This document shows positions 55,109 through 64,000 of a DNA stretch of 64,000 bases, one piece after another. The DNA is taken from assembly GCF_016918735.1 (NCBI RefSeq), contig NZ_JAFFPR010000027.1, positions 124,001 to 188,000 on the forward strand, in the 5' to 3' direction. Both the position numbers and the translations under genes were made by a program. Numbering within the stretch: position 1 is the stretch's first letter; each line of letters begins with the position of its first letter. This stretch comes from Leptospira abararensis (GTDB taxonomy: Bacteria; Spirochaetota; Leptospiria; Leptospirales; Leptospiraceae). The notes under the pieces were generated by a model. It made no database searches and was not told the origin of the DNA. It saw only the letters and a program-made list of their open reading frames with translations.

Positions 55109-58000
55109 ATGAAAGAGGAAAACAAGCTATCCGATGTGGATTCCTTTATTCGTATTCGCGGCGCCCGAGAACATAACCTCAAAAACATAAACCTTGATAT
55201 CCCAAGAGATAAACTTGTGGTCATCACTGGACTTTCTGGATCGGGGAAGTCCTCCCTTGCCTTTGATACCATCTATGCCGAAGGACAAAGGCGGTATGTG
55301 GAGTCGCTTTCCAGTTATGCCCGTCAATTTCTCGGGCAAATGGAAAAACCAGAAGTGGACCAAATCGAGGGACTGAGTCCCGCCATCTCCATCGAGCAAA
55401 AAACAACTCACCGAAACCCGCGTTCCACGGTGGGTACAGTGACAGAGATTTATGATTATTTACGGCTGTTATATGCCAGAGTGGGAAAACCTCATTGTCC
55501 CAAATGTGGAACCGCCATATCTAGCCTTTCCGTCGACCAAATCACTGATAGAATCAATTTATTTCCCGAAGGAACCAAACTCCAAATTATGGCACCCGTC
55601 ATTCAGGGCAAAAAAGGGGAACATCGCGAGGTCCTCGAACGTTTCAAAAAAGAAGGATTCAACCGGGTGCGTGTGAATGGAGAGGTGTATTCGTTAGAGG
55701 ATGAAATTCCTTTGAAGAAAAACTTCAAAGCAGATATCGATATCGTTGTGGATCGAATTGTGATGAAACCAGGAATTCAATCTAGGTTGTCGGATTCCGT
55801 AGAAACTGCTTTAAAGACGGCGGATGGAATTGTGGTAGTCGAGGACGGAGAAAAAGACCATCTGTTCTCTCAAAAACTATCCTGTCCCAAATGCGATGAT
55901 GTGAGTATTCCCGAACTCACTCCAAGACTATTTTCTTTTAATTCTCCATTTGGTGCTTGTTCCCATTGTGATGGGCTCGGAGTCCTCTTAGAGTTTGATG
56001 AATCTCTCCTAGTGACTGATAGAGATGCTTCACTCGCCGAAGGTTGTATCGAAGCCTGGGGAGGTTCCAAATCCAATTCCTATTGGTATATGGCCACCAT
56101 ACAAGCGTTATCCAAAAAATTGAAATTCAATTTAAACACTCCATGGAAAGATCTATCTGAAAAAATTCGATCTACAATTTTACATGGAGATGCGTCCATT
56201 CATATCGATTATGATTTTCGGGGTGCCAATTCGCATTATGAATTTTCCAAAAATTATGAAGGTGTGATTCCTAACCTCAAACGTCGGTATAAAGAAACAA
56301 AATCGGATTCGATGCGCCAGTGGTTTGAATCTTTTATGACAAACCATGATTGCGATGAATGCCATGGAAAACGTCTCCGTCCGGAAGCCTTGGCTGTCAA
56401 AGTACAAGGAGTGGGAATCGATGCTTACACTGGTTATTCCATTGAAAAGGCCTTAGCGTTTACAAAATCCTCCGAATACAAAGGGGCCGAAGATACCATT
56501 TCTAAACCTATTCTAAAAGAAATCCTCCAACGCCTTCACTTTTTGAACGATGTGGGTGTAGGGTATTTGAACCTTAGCCGTTCCGCAGGAACATTATCCG
56601 GTGGTGAGATGCAGAGGATTCGACTAGCGACTCAAATTGGATCTCGCCTAATGGGTGTTTTGTACATTTTGGACGAACCTTCCATTGGCCTTCATCAAAG
56701 AGACAATACGAAACTTGTTCAAACCTTAAAAGGCCTTCGTAATCTCGGGAATACAGTTCTTGTTGTCGAACACGATAAAGAAACCATGGAAGAGGCAGAT
56801 TTCATTGTGGATATGGGTCCTGGCGCTGGGATTCATGGCGGAGAGATTGTGGCCTTTGGCACTCCCGAACAAATCAAAAAAGACAAACATTCTGTCACAG
56901 GTAAATTTCTCTCTGGGGAAAAAAGAATTTCCATGCCGAAAACAAGGCGCGAGGGCAATGGAAAGTTCCTAAAAATCACTGGAGCCACACACAATAATCT
57001 CAAGAATATTGATGTATCCATCCCACTTGGAAGTTTAACGGTTGTTACCGGTGTGTCCGGTTCCGGGAAGTCTACTCTTATCAATGAAATTCTCTACAAG
57101 GAACTTGCAAGTTCTGTGATGGGAATGAAGCTCATTCCTGGAAAACATAAAAAAATCCTGGGTAAAGATCAGATTGATAAGGTGATTAACATTGACCAGT
57201 CGGCCATCGGAAGAACTCCGAGATCCAACCCGGCAACATATACTGGTTTGTTCACTTTTGTCAGGGATTTGTATAGCGGACTCGAAGAAGCTAAGGTGCG
57301 AGGGTATGGACCCGGAAGATTTAGTTTTAATGTTGCCGGAGGACGTTGTGAAAAATGCGAAGGCGACGGAATCTTAAAAATTGAGATGCACTTTCTTCCC
57401 GATATCTATGTAGAATGTGAAGTTTGTAAGGGCAAACGATACAACAGAGAGACTTTGGAAGTAAAATACAAGGGAAAAAATATTTCCGATATTTTGGATA
57501 TGACCATTGAAGAGGCCGTTGTTTTCTTTGAAAAAATTCCAAATCTCAAACGTAAGTTAGACACTCTTATGGATGTGGGACTTGGTTATATTAAACTCGG
57601 CCAAGCTGCCACAACCTTTTCTGGGGGTGAGGCCCAAAGGATTAAACTATCCACAGAACTTTCCAAAAGACCTACAGGAAAAACACTTTATATTTTGGAT
57701 GAACCAACAACAGGACTTCATTTCGAAGACATTGAAAAGTTACTTTCTGTCCTGCAAGTCCTTGTCGACAAAGGAAACTCGATGGTAATCATCGAACACA
57801 ACTTAGATGTGATTAAAGCAGCAGACTATATCATTGATATTGGTCCTGAGGGTGGTGACGGTGGTGGGGAAGTGATCGCTACTGGGACTCCAGAAGAAGT
57901 GGTTACCGAAAAACGTTCGTTTACTGGCCAGTATCTAAAAAAAGTATTGGAAGAAGAGAAGGCGCTAGACATCAAATATGCCAAAAAGAAATCCAAGTAG
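55109..58000 (+). CDS. uvrA: excinuclease ABC subunit A
   Basis: 963 residues. The first ABC half has [14 protein letters not shown] and the Zn-finger CPKCGT region. The second has [25 protein letters not shown] and [17 protein letters not shown] / [17 protein letters not shown]. It is the DNA-damage-recognition subunit of UvrABC. The ATG at 55109 is preferred; an upstream in-frame ATG at 55058 would overlap the divergent sppA start. Confidence 0.95.
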   Translation: MKEENKLSDVDSFIRIRGAREHNLKNINLDIPRDKLVVITGLSGSGKSSLAFDTIYAEGQRRYVESLSSYARQFLGQMEKPEVDQIEGLSPAISIEQKTTHRNPRSTVGTVTEIYDYLRLLYARVGKPHCPKCGTAISSLSVDQITDRINLFPEGTKLQIMAPVIQGKKGEHREVLERFKKEGFNRVRVNGEVYSLEDEIPLKKNFKADIDIVVDRIVMKPGIQSRLSDSVETALKTADGIVVVEDGEKDHLFSQKLSCPKCDDVSIPELTPRLFSFNSPFGACSHCDGLGVLLEFDESLLVTDRDASLAEGCIEAWGGSKSNSYWYMATIQALSKKLKFNLNTPWKDLSEKIRSTILHGDASIHIDYDFRGANSHYEFSKNYEGVIPNLKRRYKETKSDSMRQWFESFMTNHDCDECHGKRLRPEALAVKVQGVGIDAYTGYSIEKALAFTKSSEYKGAEDTISKPILKEILQRLHFLNDVGVGYLNLSRSAGTLSGGEMQRIRLATQIGSRLMGVLYILDEPSIGLHQRDNTKLVQTLKGLRNLGNTVLVVEHDKETMEEADFIVDMGPGAGIHGGEIVAFGTPEQIKKDKHSVTGKFLSGEKRISMPKTRREGNGKFLKITGATHNNLKNIDVSIPLGSLTVVTGVSGSGKSTLINEILYKELASSVMGMKLIPGKHKKILGKDQIDKVINIDQSAIGRTPRSNPATYTGLFTFVRDLYSGLEEAKVRGYGPGRFSFNVAGGRCEKCEGDGILKIEMHFLPDIYVECEVCKGKRYNRETLEVKYKGKNISDILDMTIEEAVVFFEKIPNLKRKLDTLMDVGLGYIKLGQAATTFSGGEAQRIKLSTELSKRPTGKTLYILDEPTTGLHFEDIEKLLSVLQVLVDKGNSMVIIEHNLDVIKAADYIIDIGPEGGDGGGEVIATGTPEEVVTEKRSFTGQYLKKVLEEEKALDIKYAKKKSK

Positions 58001-58006
58001 TTTGTT

Positions 58007-59053
58007 ATGGGTGTAGAACAGGTAAACTTGATTTTAAAGTATGGGGTCCCTGGTTCTTCTTATCCAAAAGATACCGGCGGACCAGAGGCCGGGTTTTATC
58101 GAAGTTGGAAACCCTATCTCATAAAGGAAGGTTTTTATCACTTTCTTCTCGGTTTAGAATCTTATTTAGAATTCCAGAAGAAACTATCTCACTTAGCAGA
58201 AGAGCCTGTGGGTGTTTCTCTTGCTCTTTCTTGTATGGTCGAAGTCAATGTGGCAGGGGGAATCTTAAAACAAGCTCATTTACAGATGGAGAATGAATCT
58301 TACACGAAAGGAAAATCGGTGAGTGAAAAAACTTCATTTGATTCTCCTTGGGACGCTTTTCGTAAAACAAACCCTACAAGAATCTATGCTGTAGGAGTGA
58401 GTGAACCCGGTTGGGAGGGGAAACTTAGGAAGCTGAGTTCAACAGTAAAAGATGGACTTCTGTCAGGAACCAAATCCTTTATCACCAATGGTGGGGAGGC
58501 CGACCTGATTTTCTGGATAACGAAAGAGGGATCAGAAAATCCCGTCTACCTAGTGCATAGGCAAAGAGAAGGGAATTCCACGGATCAGAAAACCCAAATC
58601 CAAGAAGAGTGTTTCCAAACAGACTTTACCCATCTGGTAAGTCATTTAAAACTTTCGTTATGCGAATATCCCATCACAAAGGATGACTTGGTTTTAGAAA
58701 ATTATGGCAAACTGGGAATGGAACTAAGATTAAAAGAACTTATGTCTTTAGCTTCGTTACTGATTGGGAAAACAAAAAAGATCTCGTTAGAAGAGCAAAC
58801 TGTTGCAAAAGAAAGAGAAAAACTGATCGACTGGAGGGAGTCTTTTCTCTCACCTAGAAATGGAAATCCCGATGGTGAATTTTTACTTTCTGGATTTCCT
58901 TACCCGACGGAAGGCTTGCTATTGGCTCTTGCCAAACTCTGGAAGGTAGATTCTCCTAAGGAACTTAAGTCCATTGATCCAGACTACCAACTTTTTGTTT
59001 GGGAAGATTCCTTTACCAATTACTTAGTCCAAATAAAAAAAAGGAATTCTTAG
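58007..59053 (+). CDS. divergent acyl-CoA dehydrogenase-like protein
   Basis: 348 residues. The middle part resembles the acyl-CoA dehydrogenase beta domain: AVGVSEPGWEGKLRKLSSTV (usual EP..G.D...L.T.A) and GLLSGTKSFITNGGEADLIF (usual L.G.K.FITN...AD). The C-terminal helical part has NYGKLGMELRLKEL. The usual C-terminal catalytic and flavin-contact motifs are not recognisable and the protein is shorter than normal. It may be a non-catalytic relative. It starts six bases after uvrA. Confidence 0.6.
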   Translation: MGVEQVNLILKYGVPGSSYPKDTGGPEAGFYRSWKPYLIKEGFYHFLLGLESYLEFQKKLSHLAEEPVGVSLALSCMVEVNVAGGILKQAHLQMENESYTKGKSVSEKTSFDSPWDAFRKTNPTRIYAVGVSEPGWEGKLRKLSSTVKDGLLSGTKSFITNGGEADLIFWITKEGSENPVYLVHRQREGNSTDQKTQIQEECFQTDFTHLVSHLKLSLCEYPITKDDLVLENYGKLGMELRLKELMSLASLLIGKTKKISLEEQTVAKEREKLIDWRESFLSPRNGNPDGEFLLSGFPYPTEGLLLALAKLWKVDSPKELKSIDPDYQLFVWEDSFTNYLVQIKKRNS

Positions 59054-60006
59054 TGATGGTGGTCGTGAGCGTGTCCATGGCTATGGCCGTGGTGACCAAA
59101 TTCACGTTCGGTTTCTCGTATAGCGATTCCTTCTAATTGGTTTTTTAGAGCGGAAGAGAGAATTTCGACTGAAACAAACGGAACACCAAATTCTTCTTTT
59201 AGTACTTTATGAATTTCTAAAACGATTTTATCCCTGTCTGCATCTTTTTTGACTAAAATCTGTAGTTCGACTGAGAACACACCTGATGTGAGTTTTCGAA
59301 CAGTCATTTGGGGAACTGCTTCGATGCCTCGATAGGTTTTGATATGTTCCAATAAATGCTCTTTGTCAAATTCACTTGTATCTGCTTCTATCAGAATTTC
59401 TATAGATTCTTTCACGATTCCATAGGATGTTTTTAAGATAAAGATTCCAAGGATGATACTTAGGAAATGGTCTACTTCTTTAAATCCAGTAAATCGAATG
59501 AGAAGGGCTCCAACGACAACCGCAAGGGTTCCTAGTAAGTCACTAATTACATGGAGATATGCCGATTTTAAATTGAGACTTGTTTTACTGACTCCTACGA
59601 GAAGCCCTGCAGATATTAAATTGATTCCAAATCCCACAAGGGAATAGGCGAGCATCGCATCCGCTTCTACATGAGCCGAGCCAGAAAAGCGCATATAACT
59701 TTCATACAAAATAAAAAGAGCAATCGCAATGAGGAGAAGGCCATTGAATAAAGCTGCTAAAACCTCAAACCGGTGGAATCCAAAAGGATATTTTTGTGTT
59801 GGTTTTTTGGATGCAATGAGAAGAGCAAATAGCGAGATAATATGGGCAAATACATCGGTAAAAATATGGCCTGCATCCGCAAAGAGAGCAAGGCTTCCGC
59901 TCTCTTTTGAACCAATCCATTCAATAAAAAATATAAGAACAGAGAGCAGACCCGAAAGGCTTAAAAAAAATACCAAGCGAGAACGTTTGGGTCTTGGTTT
60001 ACTCAT
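59050..60006 (-). CDS. cation diffusion facilitator, probably zinc exporter
   Basis: 318 residues with six helices. The metal sites are the H-x3-D of ADAGHIFTD in helix 2 and HVISD in helix 5, the pair found in Zn2+-selective CDF proteins. The C-terminal cytoplasmic domain is followed by a His-rich tail (HHGHSHGHAHDHHH). It exports zinc, and perhaps cadmium or cobalt. The ATG at 60006 overlaps the OmpA-like gene's stop by eight bases. Confidence 0.9.
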   Translation of the reverse strand: MSKPRPKRSRLVFFLSLSGLLSVLIFFIEWIGSKESGSLALFADAGHIFTDVFAHIISLFALLIASKKPTQKYPFGFHRFEVLAALFNGLLLIAIALFILYESYMRFSGSAHVEADAMLAYSLVGFGINLISAGLLVGVSKTSLNLKSAYLHVISDLLGTLAVVVGALLIRFTGFKEVDHFLSIILGIFILKTSYGIVKESIEILIEADTSEFDKEHLLEHIKTYRGIEAVPQMTVRKLTSGVFSVELQILVKKDADRDKIVLEIHKVLKEEFGVPFVSVEILSSALKNQLEGIAIRETEREFGHHGHSHGHAHDHHH

Positions 60007-61045
60007 TGTTTGTATTGAGTGACCCAGTAGCTCTAGGTACAACCACAATGTCCACGCGGCGGTTCAGAGCTTTGTTTTCTTTTGTTGTATTGGGGACTAT
60101 GGGTTGGAATTCCCCATAACCGGCGCTAGAAAAGTTTTTTGGATTTAGGTTTTTGTTTTGCAACATATGATCCAAGACGGATAACGCACGTTCGCTGGAT
60201 AAGTGCCAATTGTTTCTGAATTTTGTTTTGATGGGAACATTATCAGTATGACCTTCCACCACAATGTAGTTTTCTGGATAAGCAGCTAAGATATCCCGAA
60301 TTTTTTCAATCGCAGGAAGGATGGCAGGTTTTAGTTCCGAAGAACCACTATCAAAGGATATTTTATCATCAATATTGATGATAAGTTTGTTATGAAAACG
60401 TTTGAGGCGAATTTGGCCTGAAGTGATTTCCTTGGCTAACTTTTCTTCAAACTCTTTGGTTTGTTCGGCAAGCCTTTCTAATTCTCTTTTTTGTTCTTTG
60501 GTGAGTTTACGTAGGTTTCCAAGTTCCTCTTCTAAATTGCGAATCCTTTCTTTCAGTTCATCCATTTTGGATTCATAATTTTCTCGGAGTTTTTGTTCTT
60601 TTTGAAGGTTTTCTCGTTCTTTTTCTTCGAGTTTTTTCTTCAATGCATCTAGATCTGCCCTGTCTTTTTCTTCTCGTTTTCGGTTTTCATCTGCAAGGAG
60701 ACGTTCTTTATCCGTTCCTTTCTTTTCTAAACCACGAAGGCGCATATCGTAATCGCGCATCTTATCAGAATACTCATCTTGTTCTTTGGCCCGATTTCGT
60801 TTTTCTAATTCTAAGTCTTCGGTAAGATTGCGATTTTGGGTTTGGAGTTCTTTTTTTTCCTCTTCCAAACGATTCAGTTCGTTTTGGTGTTGTTTACGAA
60901 TGTCAGCCAGTTCTAGTTCCAAAGCATATTTTTCTTTATAGATTTGGTTGTATTCGTAAGGAAAGTAAACCCAATCTGCCGATAGGCCGGAAACAAAAAC
61001 AAGGGTTAGGAGTAAGAAGCTTAGGCTTCTTTGTTTACTTCGCAT
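59999..61045 (-). CDS. coiled-coil OmpA-family protein
   Basis: 348 residues. A signal peptide (LSFLLLTLVFVSGLSA) is followed by about 200 residues of highly charged coiled coil, then a C-terminal OmpA domain (about 220-340) with SFDSGSSELKP, VEGHTDNVPI, LSSERALSVLDHM and NRRVDIVV. Probably periplasmic, spanning to and binding peptidoglycan. The ATG at 61045 overlaps the upstream lipoprotein stop by 11 bases. Confidence 0.88.
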   Translation of the reverse strand: MRSKQRSLSFLLLTLVFVSGLSADWVYFPYEYNQIYKEKYALELELADIRKQHQNELNRLEEEKKELQTQNRNLTEDLELEKRNRAKEQDEYSDKMRDYDMRLRGLEKKGTDKERLLADENRKREEKDRADLDALKKKLEEKERENLQKEQKLRENYESKMDELKERIRNLEEELGNLRKLTKEQKRELERLAEQTKEFEEKLAKEITSGQIRLKRFHNKLIINIDDKISFDSGSSELKPAILPAIEKIRDILAAYPENYIVVEGHTDNVPIKTKFRNNWHLSSERALSVLDHMLQNKNLNPKNFSSAGYGEFQPIVPNTTKENKALNRRVDIVVVPRATGSLNTNNE

Positions 61046-61727
61046 CGTCAAAACTGTCCTCTAAATTGACTTTTGGCAAACTAGGAGCTTCTGTTTTGAC
61101 TCGCTCCCAGTCAGAGACCCGACGGCGAGCGTCGGATTTTTTCTCTGCATATTGGGTTTCATAAATTTCTTTTTTAATATATTCTGGGTCGGTTGGAGTT
61201 TTTCCTTGCGATTCTTGGAATTTAACGGCAATTTCCGAGCGAACTAATTCGAGTTCAGCGATGAGTTCACCAAGAGCCGCTTCTTTCATCTCCAAATAGG
61301 CCTTGTCTTCTTTTTCTTTTTGCACCCAAGTTTTGTATCTAGTTTCTTCTTTGGCCCGTTCCAATTCATGGCCCAGGCTTTCCTCCAGATACCTTTTGGA
61401 AGCTGCCGAGTCTTCTTTCAAAACGAAGTAGGTTTCTTTGGTGCGAGCCAGATCCCTTTGGGCGCTATGTTTTGTTACCTTACTTTGCGAGATTTTGATC
61501 GCTTGGCCTGTGAGAGTGTTTGCCTTTCTTTGCGCCGAGACTTCGTTATTAAGTTTGATGATTTTATCTGTCAGAACTCTTGTGGCGTTTTTCTGTTCTG
61601 AGTTCATTACCTCATCCCGTACATAAGCATCAGGAACTTTACTAATTTTTGGTTCGAAGAGAACACAGTGGGAAAAAACAAGTAGAAGAAAAAGATTCGT
61701 TTTCAAAATTCGAACTCGTGCCGACAT
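61035..61727 (-). CDS. coiled-coil lipoprotein
   Basis: 230 residues. The signal peptide ends in LLVFSHC (lipidated Cys near residue 21). The rest is long, charged, helical coiled coil with no known domain (EYIKKEIYETQYAEKK). It is coupled by overlap to the coiled-coil OmpA gene, and the two are likely partners in the periplasm, joining outer membrane and wall. Confidence 0.75.
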   Translation of the reverse strand: MSARVRILKTNLFLLLVFSHCVLFEPKISKVPDAYVRDEVMNSEQKNATRVLTDKIIKLNNEVSAQRKANTLTGQAIKISQSKVTKHSAQRDLARTKETYFVLKEDSAASKRYLEESLGHELERAKEETRYKTWVQKEKEDKAYLEMKEAALGELIAELELVRSEIAVKFQESQGKTPTDPEYIKKEIYETQYAEKKSDARRRVSDWERVKTEAPSLPKVNLEDSFDDAK

Positions 61728-61792
61728 AGGATATAGCCTATGCTCTACGTGACATAACCGTCAATTGGAAAATTCAGGAAATCCGCTGATTT

Positions 61793-63196
61793 ATGGAAGA
61801 AGAAAGAAAGAAAGAATCCGAATTCCGTATCAAAATCGACAGAGACAGCGATTCCTATGATGAGTTTGTCGCAGAGATCAAAGACCTCATTACGGCTGAG
61901 GATTCCAAACAGCTTAAAGAAATGTTGGATGGGGCTCACCCCGCCGATATCGTCACCTTATTTCGTGACTTAGAACGCGAAGAGGAATTATACCTATTTC
62001 GTCTTCTTCCAAAAGAAGACCAAGCCTATTCCCTGATCAAAATGGAAGAGGAGACCTTGGAGTCTTTTTTAGAGGAACTTTCTGTAGATGAGATTTCGAA
62101 CACTCTGGATCATATTGAAACAGATGAAACCACCTATCTTCTTTCTTATTTACCAGGCACCAAACGAGAGCTAGTTTTAGCAAACTTAAGTAAAGCCGAT
62201 AGTTTTGAAATTCGTTCCCAGTTGGGTTTTCGTGAATACTCGGCGGGACGTCTTATGTCTAAAGACTTTGCAACTGTTTCCATAACAGACAATGTTCGCA
62301 AAGGAATCATCAATGTTCGCAAAAAAGCAAAAGAAATCGAAGACATCTACCAAGTGTATGTTACCGATGAAGATGGAGTCCTTGAAGGGTTTATTCCTTT
62401 AAAAGATTTATTCCTCACACCCATCAACACTAAGGTAGCAAAAATCACAAACTTCTCTGTCTTTGCTTTTCATTATGATGTCGATCAGGAAGAGGTCGCC
62501 AATACATTCAAAAAATATGACTTAGTCAGTGCCGCAGTCACAGATGATTTGGGTCGAATCATTGGCCGCATCACAGTAGATGATGTCTTAGAGATCGTGG
62601 AGGAAGAGGCTTCGGAAGATATCCTACTTATGGCCGGGGTATCAGAGGATGAAAGATTATCTACACCCATTTTACAATCGGTAAAACGAAGGATTATTTG
62701 GCTGAATGTGAATTTACTCACTGCTTTTGTAAGCTCTACAGTCGTTGCTTTTTTTGAAGATACCATTTCTCAAATTGTGGTTCTTGCTACCCTTATGCCA
62801 ATTGTGGCAGGGCTTGGAGGGAATGCGGGTACGCAGTCAGTAACGGTTGTTATCCGAAATATTGCCACAGGAGACCTCTCCTTTTCTAATTGGTGGGAAG
62901 CGGTTCGAAAAGAATGTACAATCGGAGTATTGAATGGGCTTGTACTTGGAACCGTAACAGGATGTATGATCTTCTTAGTAAAAGGAAATCTTGTTCTTGG
63001 TCTTGTGGTAGGAACTGCTATGTTTGTAAATATGATTGTCGCCTCTCTCACGGGATCATTAGTTCCGATCGTACTGAAAGCAATGCGTGTGGATCCGGCA
63101 ATTGCATCCTCTATTTTTGTGACTGCCACCACAGATGTTTGTGGATTTTTCTTTTTCCTCGGACTTGCCACAGTGTTCGCAAAATATTTAGTTTAG
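61793..63196 (+). CDS. mgtE: magnesium transporter MgtE
   Basis: 467 residues. The N-domain (about 20-140) with LDGAHPADIVTLFRDL, a CBS pair (about 145-275), then five membrane helices with PIVAGLGGNAGTQSVTVVIR, the Mg2+-pore signature. It is a Mg2+ channel gated by cytoplasmic magnesium. ATG start; the following lipoprotein gene begins 63 bases after its stop. Confidence 0.95.
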   Translation: MEEERKKESEFRIKIDRDSDSYDEFVAEIKDLITAEDSKQLKEMLDGAHPADIVTLFRDLEREEELYLFRLLPKEDQAYSLIKMEEETLESFLEELSVDEISNTLDHIETDETTYLLSYLPGTKRELVLANLSKADSFEIRSQLGFREYSAGRLMSKDFATVSITDNVRKGIINVRKKAKEIEDIYQVYVTDEDGVLEGFIPLKDLFLTPINTKVAKITNFSVFAFHYDVDQEEVANTFKKYDLVSAAVTDDLGRIIGRITVDDVLEIVEEEASEDILLMAGVSEDERLSTPILQSVKRRIIWLNVNLLTAFVSSTVVAFFEDTISQIVVLATLMPIVAGLGGNAGTQSVTVVIRNIATGDLSFSNWWEAVRKECTIGVLNGLVLGTVTGCMIFLVKGNLVLGLVVGTAMFVNMIVASLTGSLVPIVLKAMRVDPAIASSIFVTATTDVCGFFFFLGLATVFAKYLV

Positions 63197-63259
63197 GGAT
63201 TGCCCTTTCAATTTAAAATTCTTGCCACTAAAGAGAAATCACCAAATACTGATGTCGAA

Positions 63260-63895
63260 ATGAAATTCTTGCCTTTGTTTGTATCGGTTCTCTCTTTCTT
63301 TTTAGTCAGCCATTGCCAATCTACACCTCAAACGAGCCCAAATGCTAAGGAAGAAATCACTCAGGAAACTCTTCCTATAAAAGATTTACTCCCACCACCA
63401 GGGGGCGAAGGAGAAATCATTATCAACGAAAAAGGGGAAGAAGTGCAAAACCACGCGGGGGAGATTCCTTTCTTTCAAAAGAAAAGCGATCTGCCTACAG
63501 AAATCTTTCGCGTATTTATTGCCTCTGATTCCTATCAAGTTCGTCAAATTCGCCATACTGATAAAATTCGTAGAAAGCCGGATGCAGGTGGAGATGAACT
63601 TTCGAAAGAGGAAATGAAGAAATTTGATCTACTCAGTTTTGTGGATGATGGAATGATCACCATTGGCCTAAATACTGTGACAGGAAAACTAGAATCCATT
63701 GCTTTTGACCGTCGTGTTCCGAGAATCAATGATATCGCAAAAATCATTCAAAATGATGCTTCCCGTTTCAATTACGAACATTCTACTAAAGATGGGAGTC
63801 CCATCATCACCAAGTTTTTGATTAGTTACCAAATTCGCCTCTATCCGGGAAAAACTAGAGACGAAATTAAGCAGATGTTACAAAAAAAGAAATAA
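63260..63895 (+). CDS. lipoprotein, unknown function
   Basis: 211 residues. The ATG at 63260 opens a signal peptide with lipobox LVSHC (Cys near residue 19); the longer open frame has no such signal. A Pro/Glu-rich linker with PPPGGEGEI is followed by a globular domain of about 130 residues without recognisable family. It lies downstream of mgtE, possibly on the same transcript. Confidence 0.72.
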   Translation: MKFLPLFVSVLSFFLVSHCQSTPQTSPNAKEEITQETLPIKDLLPPPGGEGEIIINEKGEEVQNHAGEIPFFQKKSDLPTEIFRVFIASDSYQVRQIRHTDKIRRKPDAGGDELSKEEMKKFDLLSFVDDGMITIGLNTVTGKLESIAFDRRVPRINDIAKIIQNDASRFNYEHSTKDGSPIITKFLISYQIRLYPGKTRDEIKQMLQKKK

Positions 63896-64000
63896 CCAAT
63901 CCATCAAACTAACATTGTGTTCAGGGGATTCCTTTCATCCTTGTCTTATTACTTCGTTACAATTTCAGCAAGTCACCACTTGAAGTTTCCATGTTTTTCA
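63896..64000. other. right edge, non-coding
   Basis: 105 bases follow the lipoprotein stop. An ATG at 63991 runs off the edge, but nothing supports it as a start, and no hairpin with a T tract was seen. Confidence 0.3.

Noticed and set aside
1..64000. CRISPR array, tRNA, rRNA, insertion sequence or prophage
   Set aside because: No regularly spaced repeats, cloverleaf, transposase or phage structural genes were seen; gaps are all short.

Overview
The window reads as chromosomal DNA from a spirochaete of the genus Leptospira, probably a free-living (saprophytic) species. The evidence is a periplasmic-flagellum core flagellin (FlaB), LpxC-type lipid A synthesis in a spirochaete, many lipoproteins with relaxed spirochaetal lipoboxes, a cyclic-nucleotide-gated K+ channel of the LliK/SthK type, SpoIIE-type serine phosphatases with large sensor domains, and moderately AT-rich DNA. 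The species call is inference. Coding density is very high: no gap between genes exceeds 300 bases. I saw no rRNA, tRNA, CRISPR array, insertion sequence or prophage block.

Layout. 1-7.5 kb: the tail of an unidentified gene, an APC amino-acid permease, a small lipoprotein, a membrane protein, a FecA-like TonB-dependent receptor and a receiver-EAL protein. 7.5-16.9 kb: an RRM RNA-binding protein, aminopeptidase N, a long-chain acyl-CoA ligase, a TPR protein coupled to a YopX-domain protein, a lone ParA ATPase, the gated K+ channel and YbaB. 16.9-20.7 kb: an OmpA-like lipoprotein, flagellin FlaB, cobalamin adenosyltransferase and a POT peptide transporter. 20.8-27.4 kb (minus strand): an envelope operon running repeat-rich secreted protein, MlaE, MlaF, MlaD, LpxC, PtsI; then Ddl on the plus strand.

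28.5-33 kb (minus): a tightly packed operon of lipoprotein, AI-2E-family permease, XseA, XseB and a sodium/solute symporter. 33-40.7 kb (plus): DedA, a 1049-residue sensor phosphatase, a FemAB-like N-acyltransferase, ClpS and ClpA, closely spaced or overlapping. 40.7-44.7 kb: a RidA / membrane protein / GT-C-like protein operon divergent from two small heat-shock proteins that carry a CIRCE-like operator. 44.8-48.8 kb: LeuA and HisC back to back and a polytopic protein. 48.8-53.4 kb: a VOC-like protein, a glycerophosphodiesterase, a YhhQ-type transporter, a GH18 hydrolase and TsaC/Sua5. 53.4-64 kb: SppA, UvrA, a divergent acyl-CoA-dehydrogenase-like protein, a lipoprotein/OmpA/zinc-exporter cassette, MgtE and a final lipoprotein.

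Much of the content concerns the cell envelope: lipid A commitment (LpxC), retrograde phospholipid transport (Mla), peptidoglycan precursor (Ddl), peptidoglycan-anchored OmpA proteins, SppA, DedA and GH18. The most suggestive arrangements are the Mla-LpxC-PtsI operon led by an unrecognised aromatic-repeat protein, and the start/stop overlap of a FemAB-like acyltransferase with clpS-clpA. No obvious new defence or mobile system is present. Function calls rest on motif recognition by eye, without database searches.
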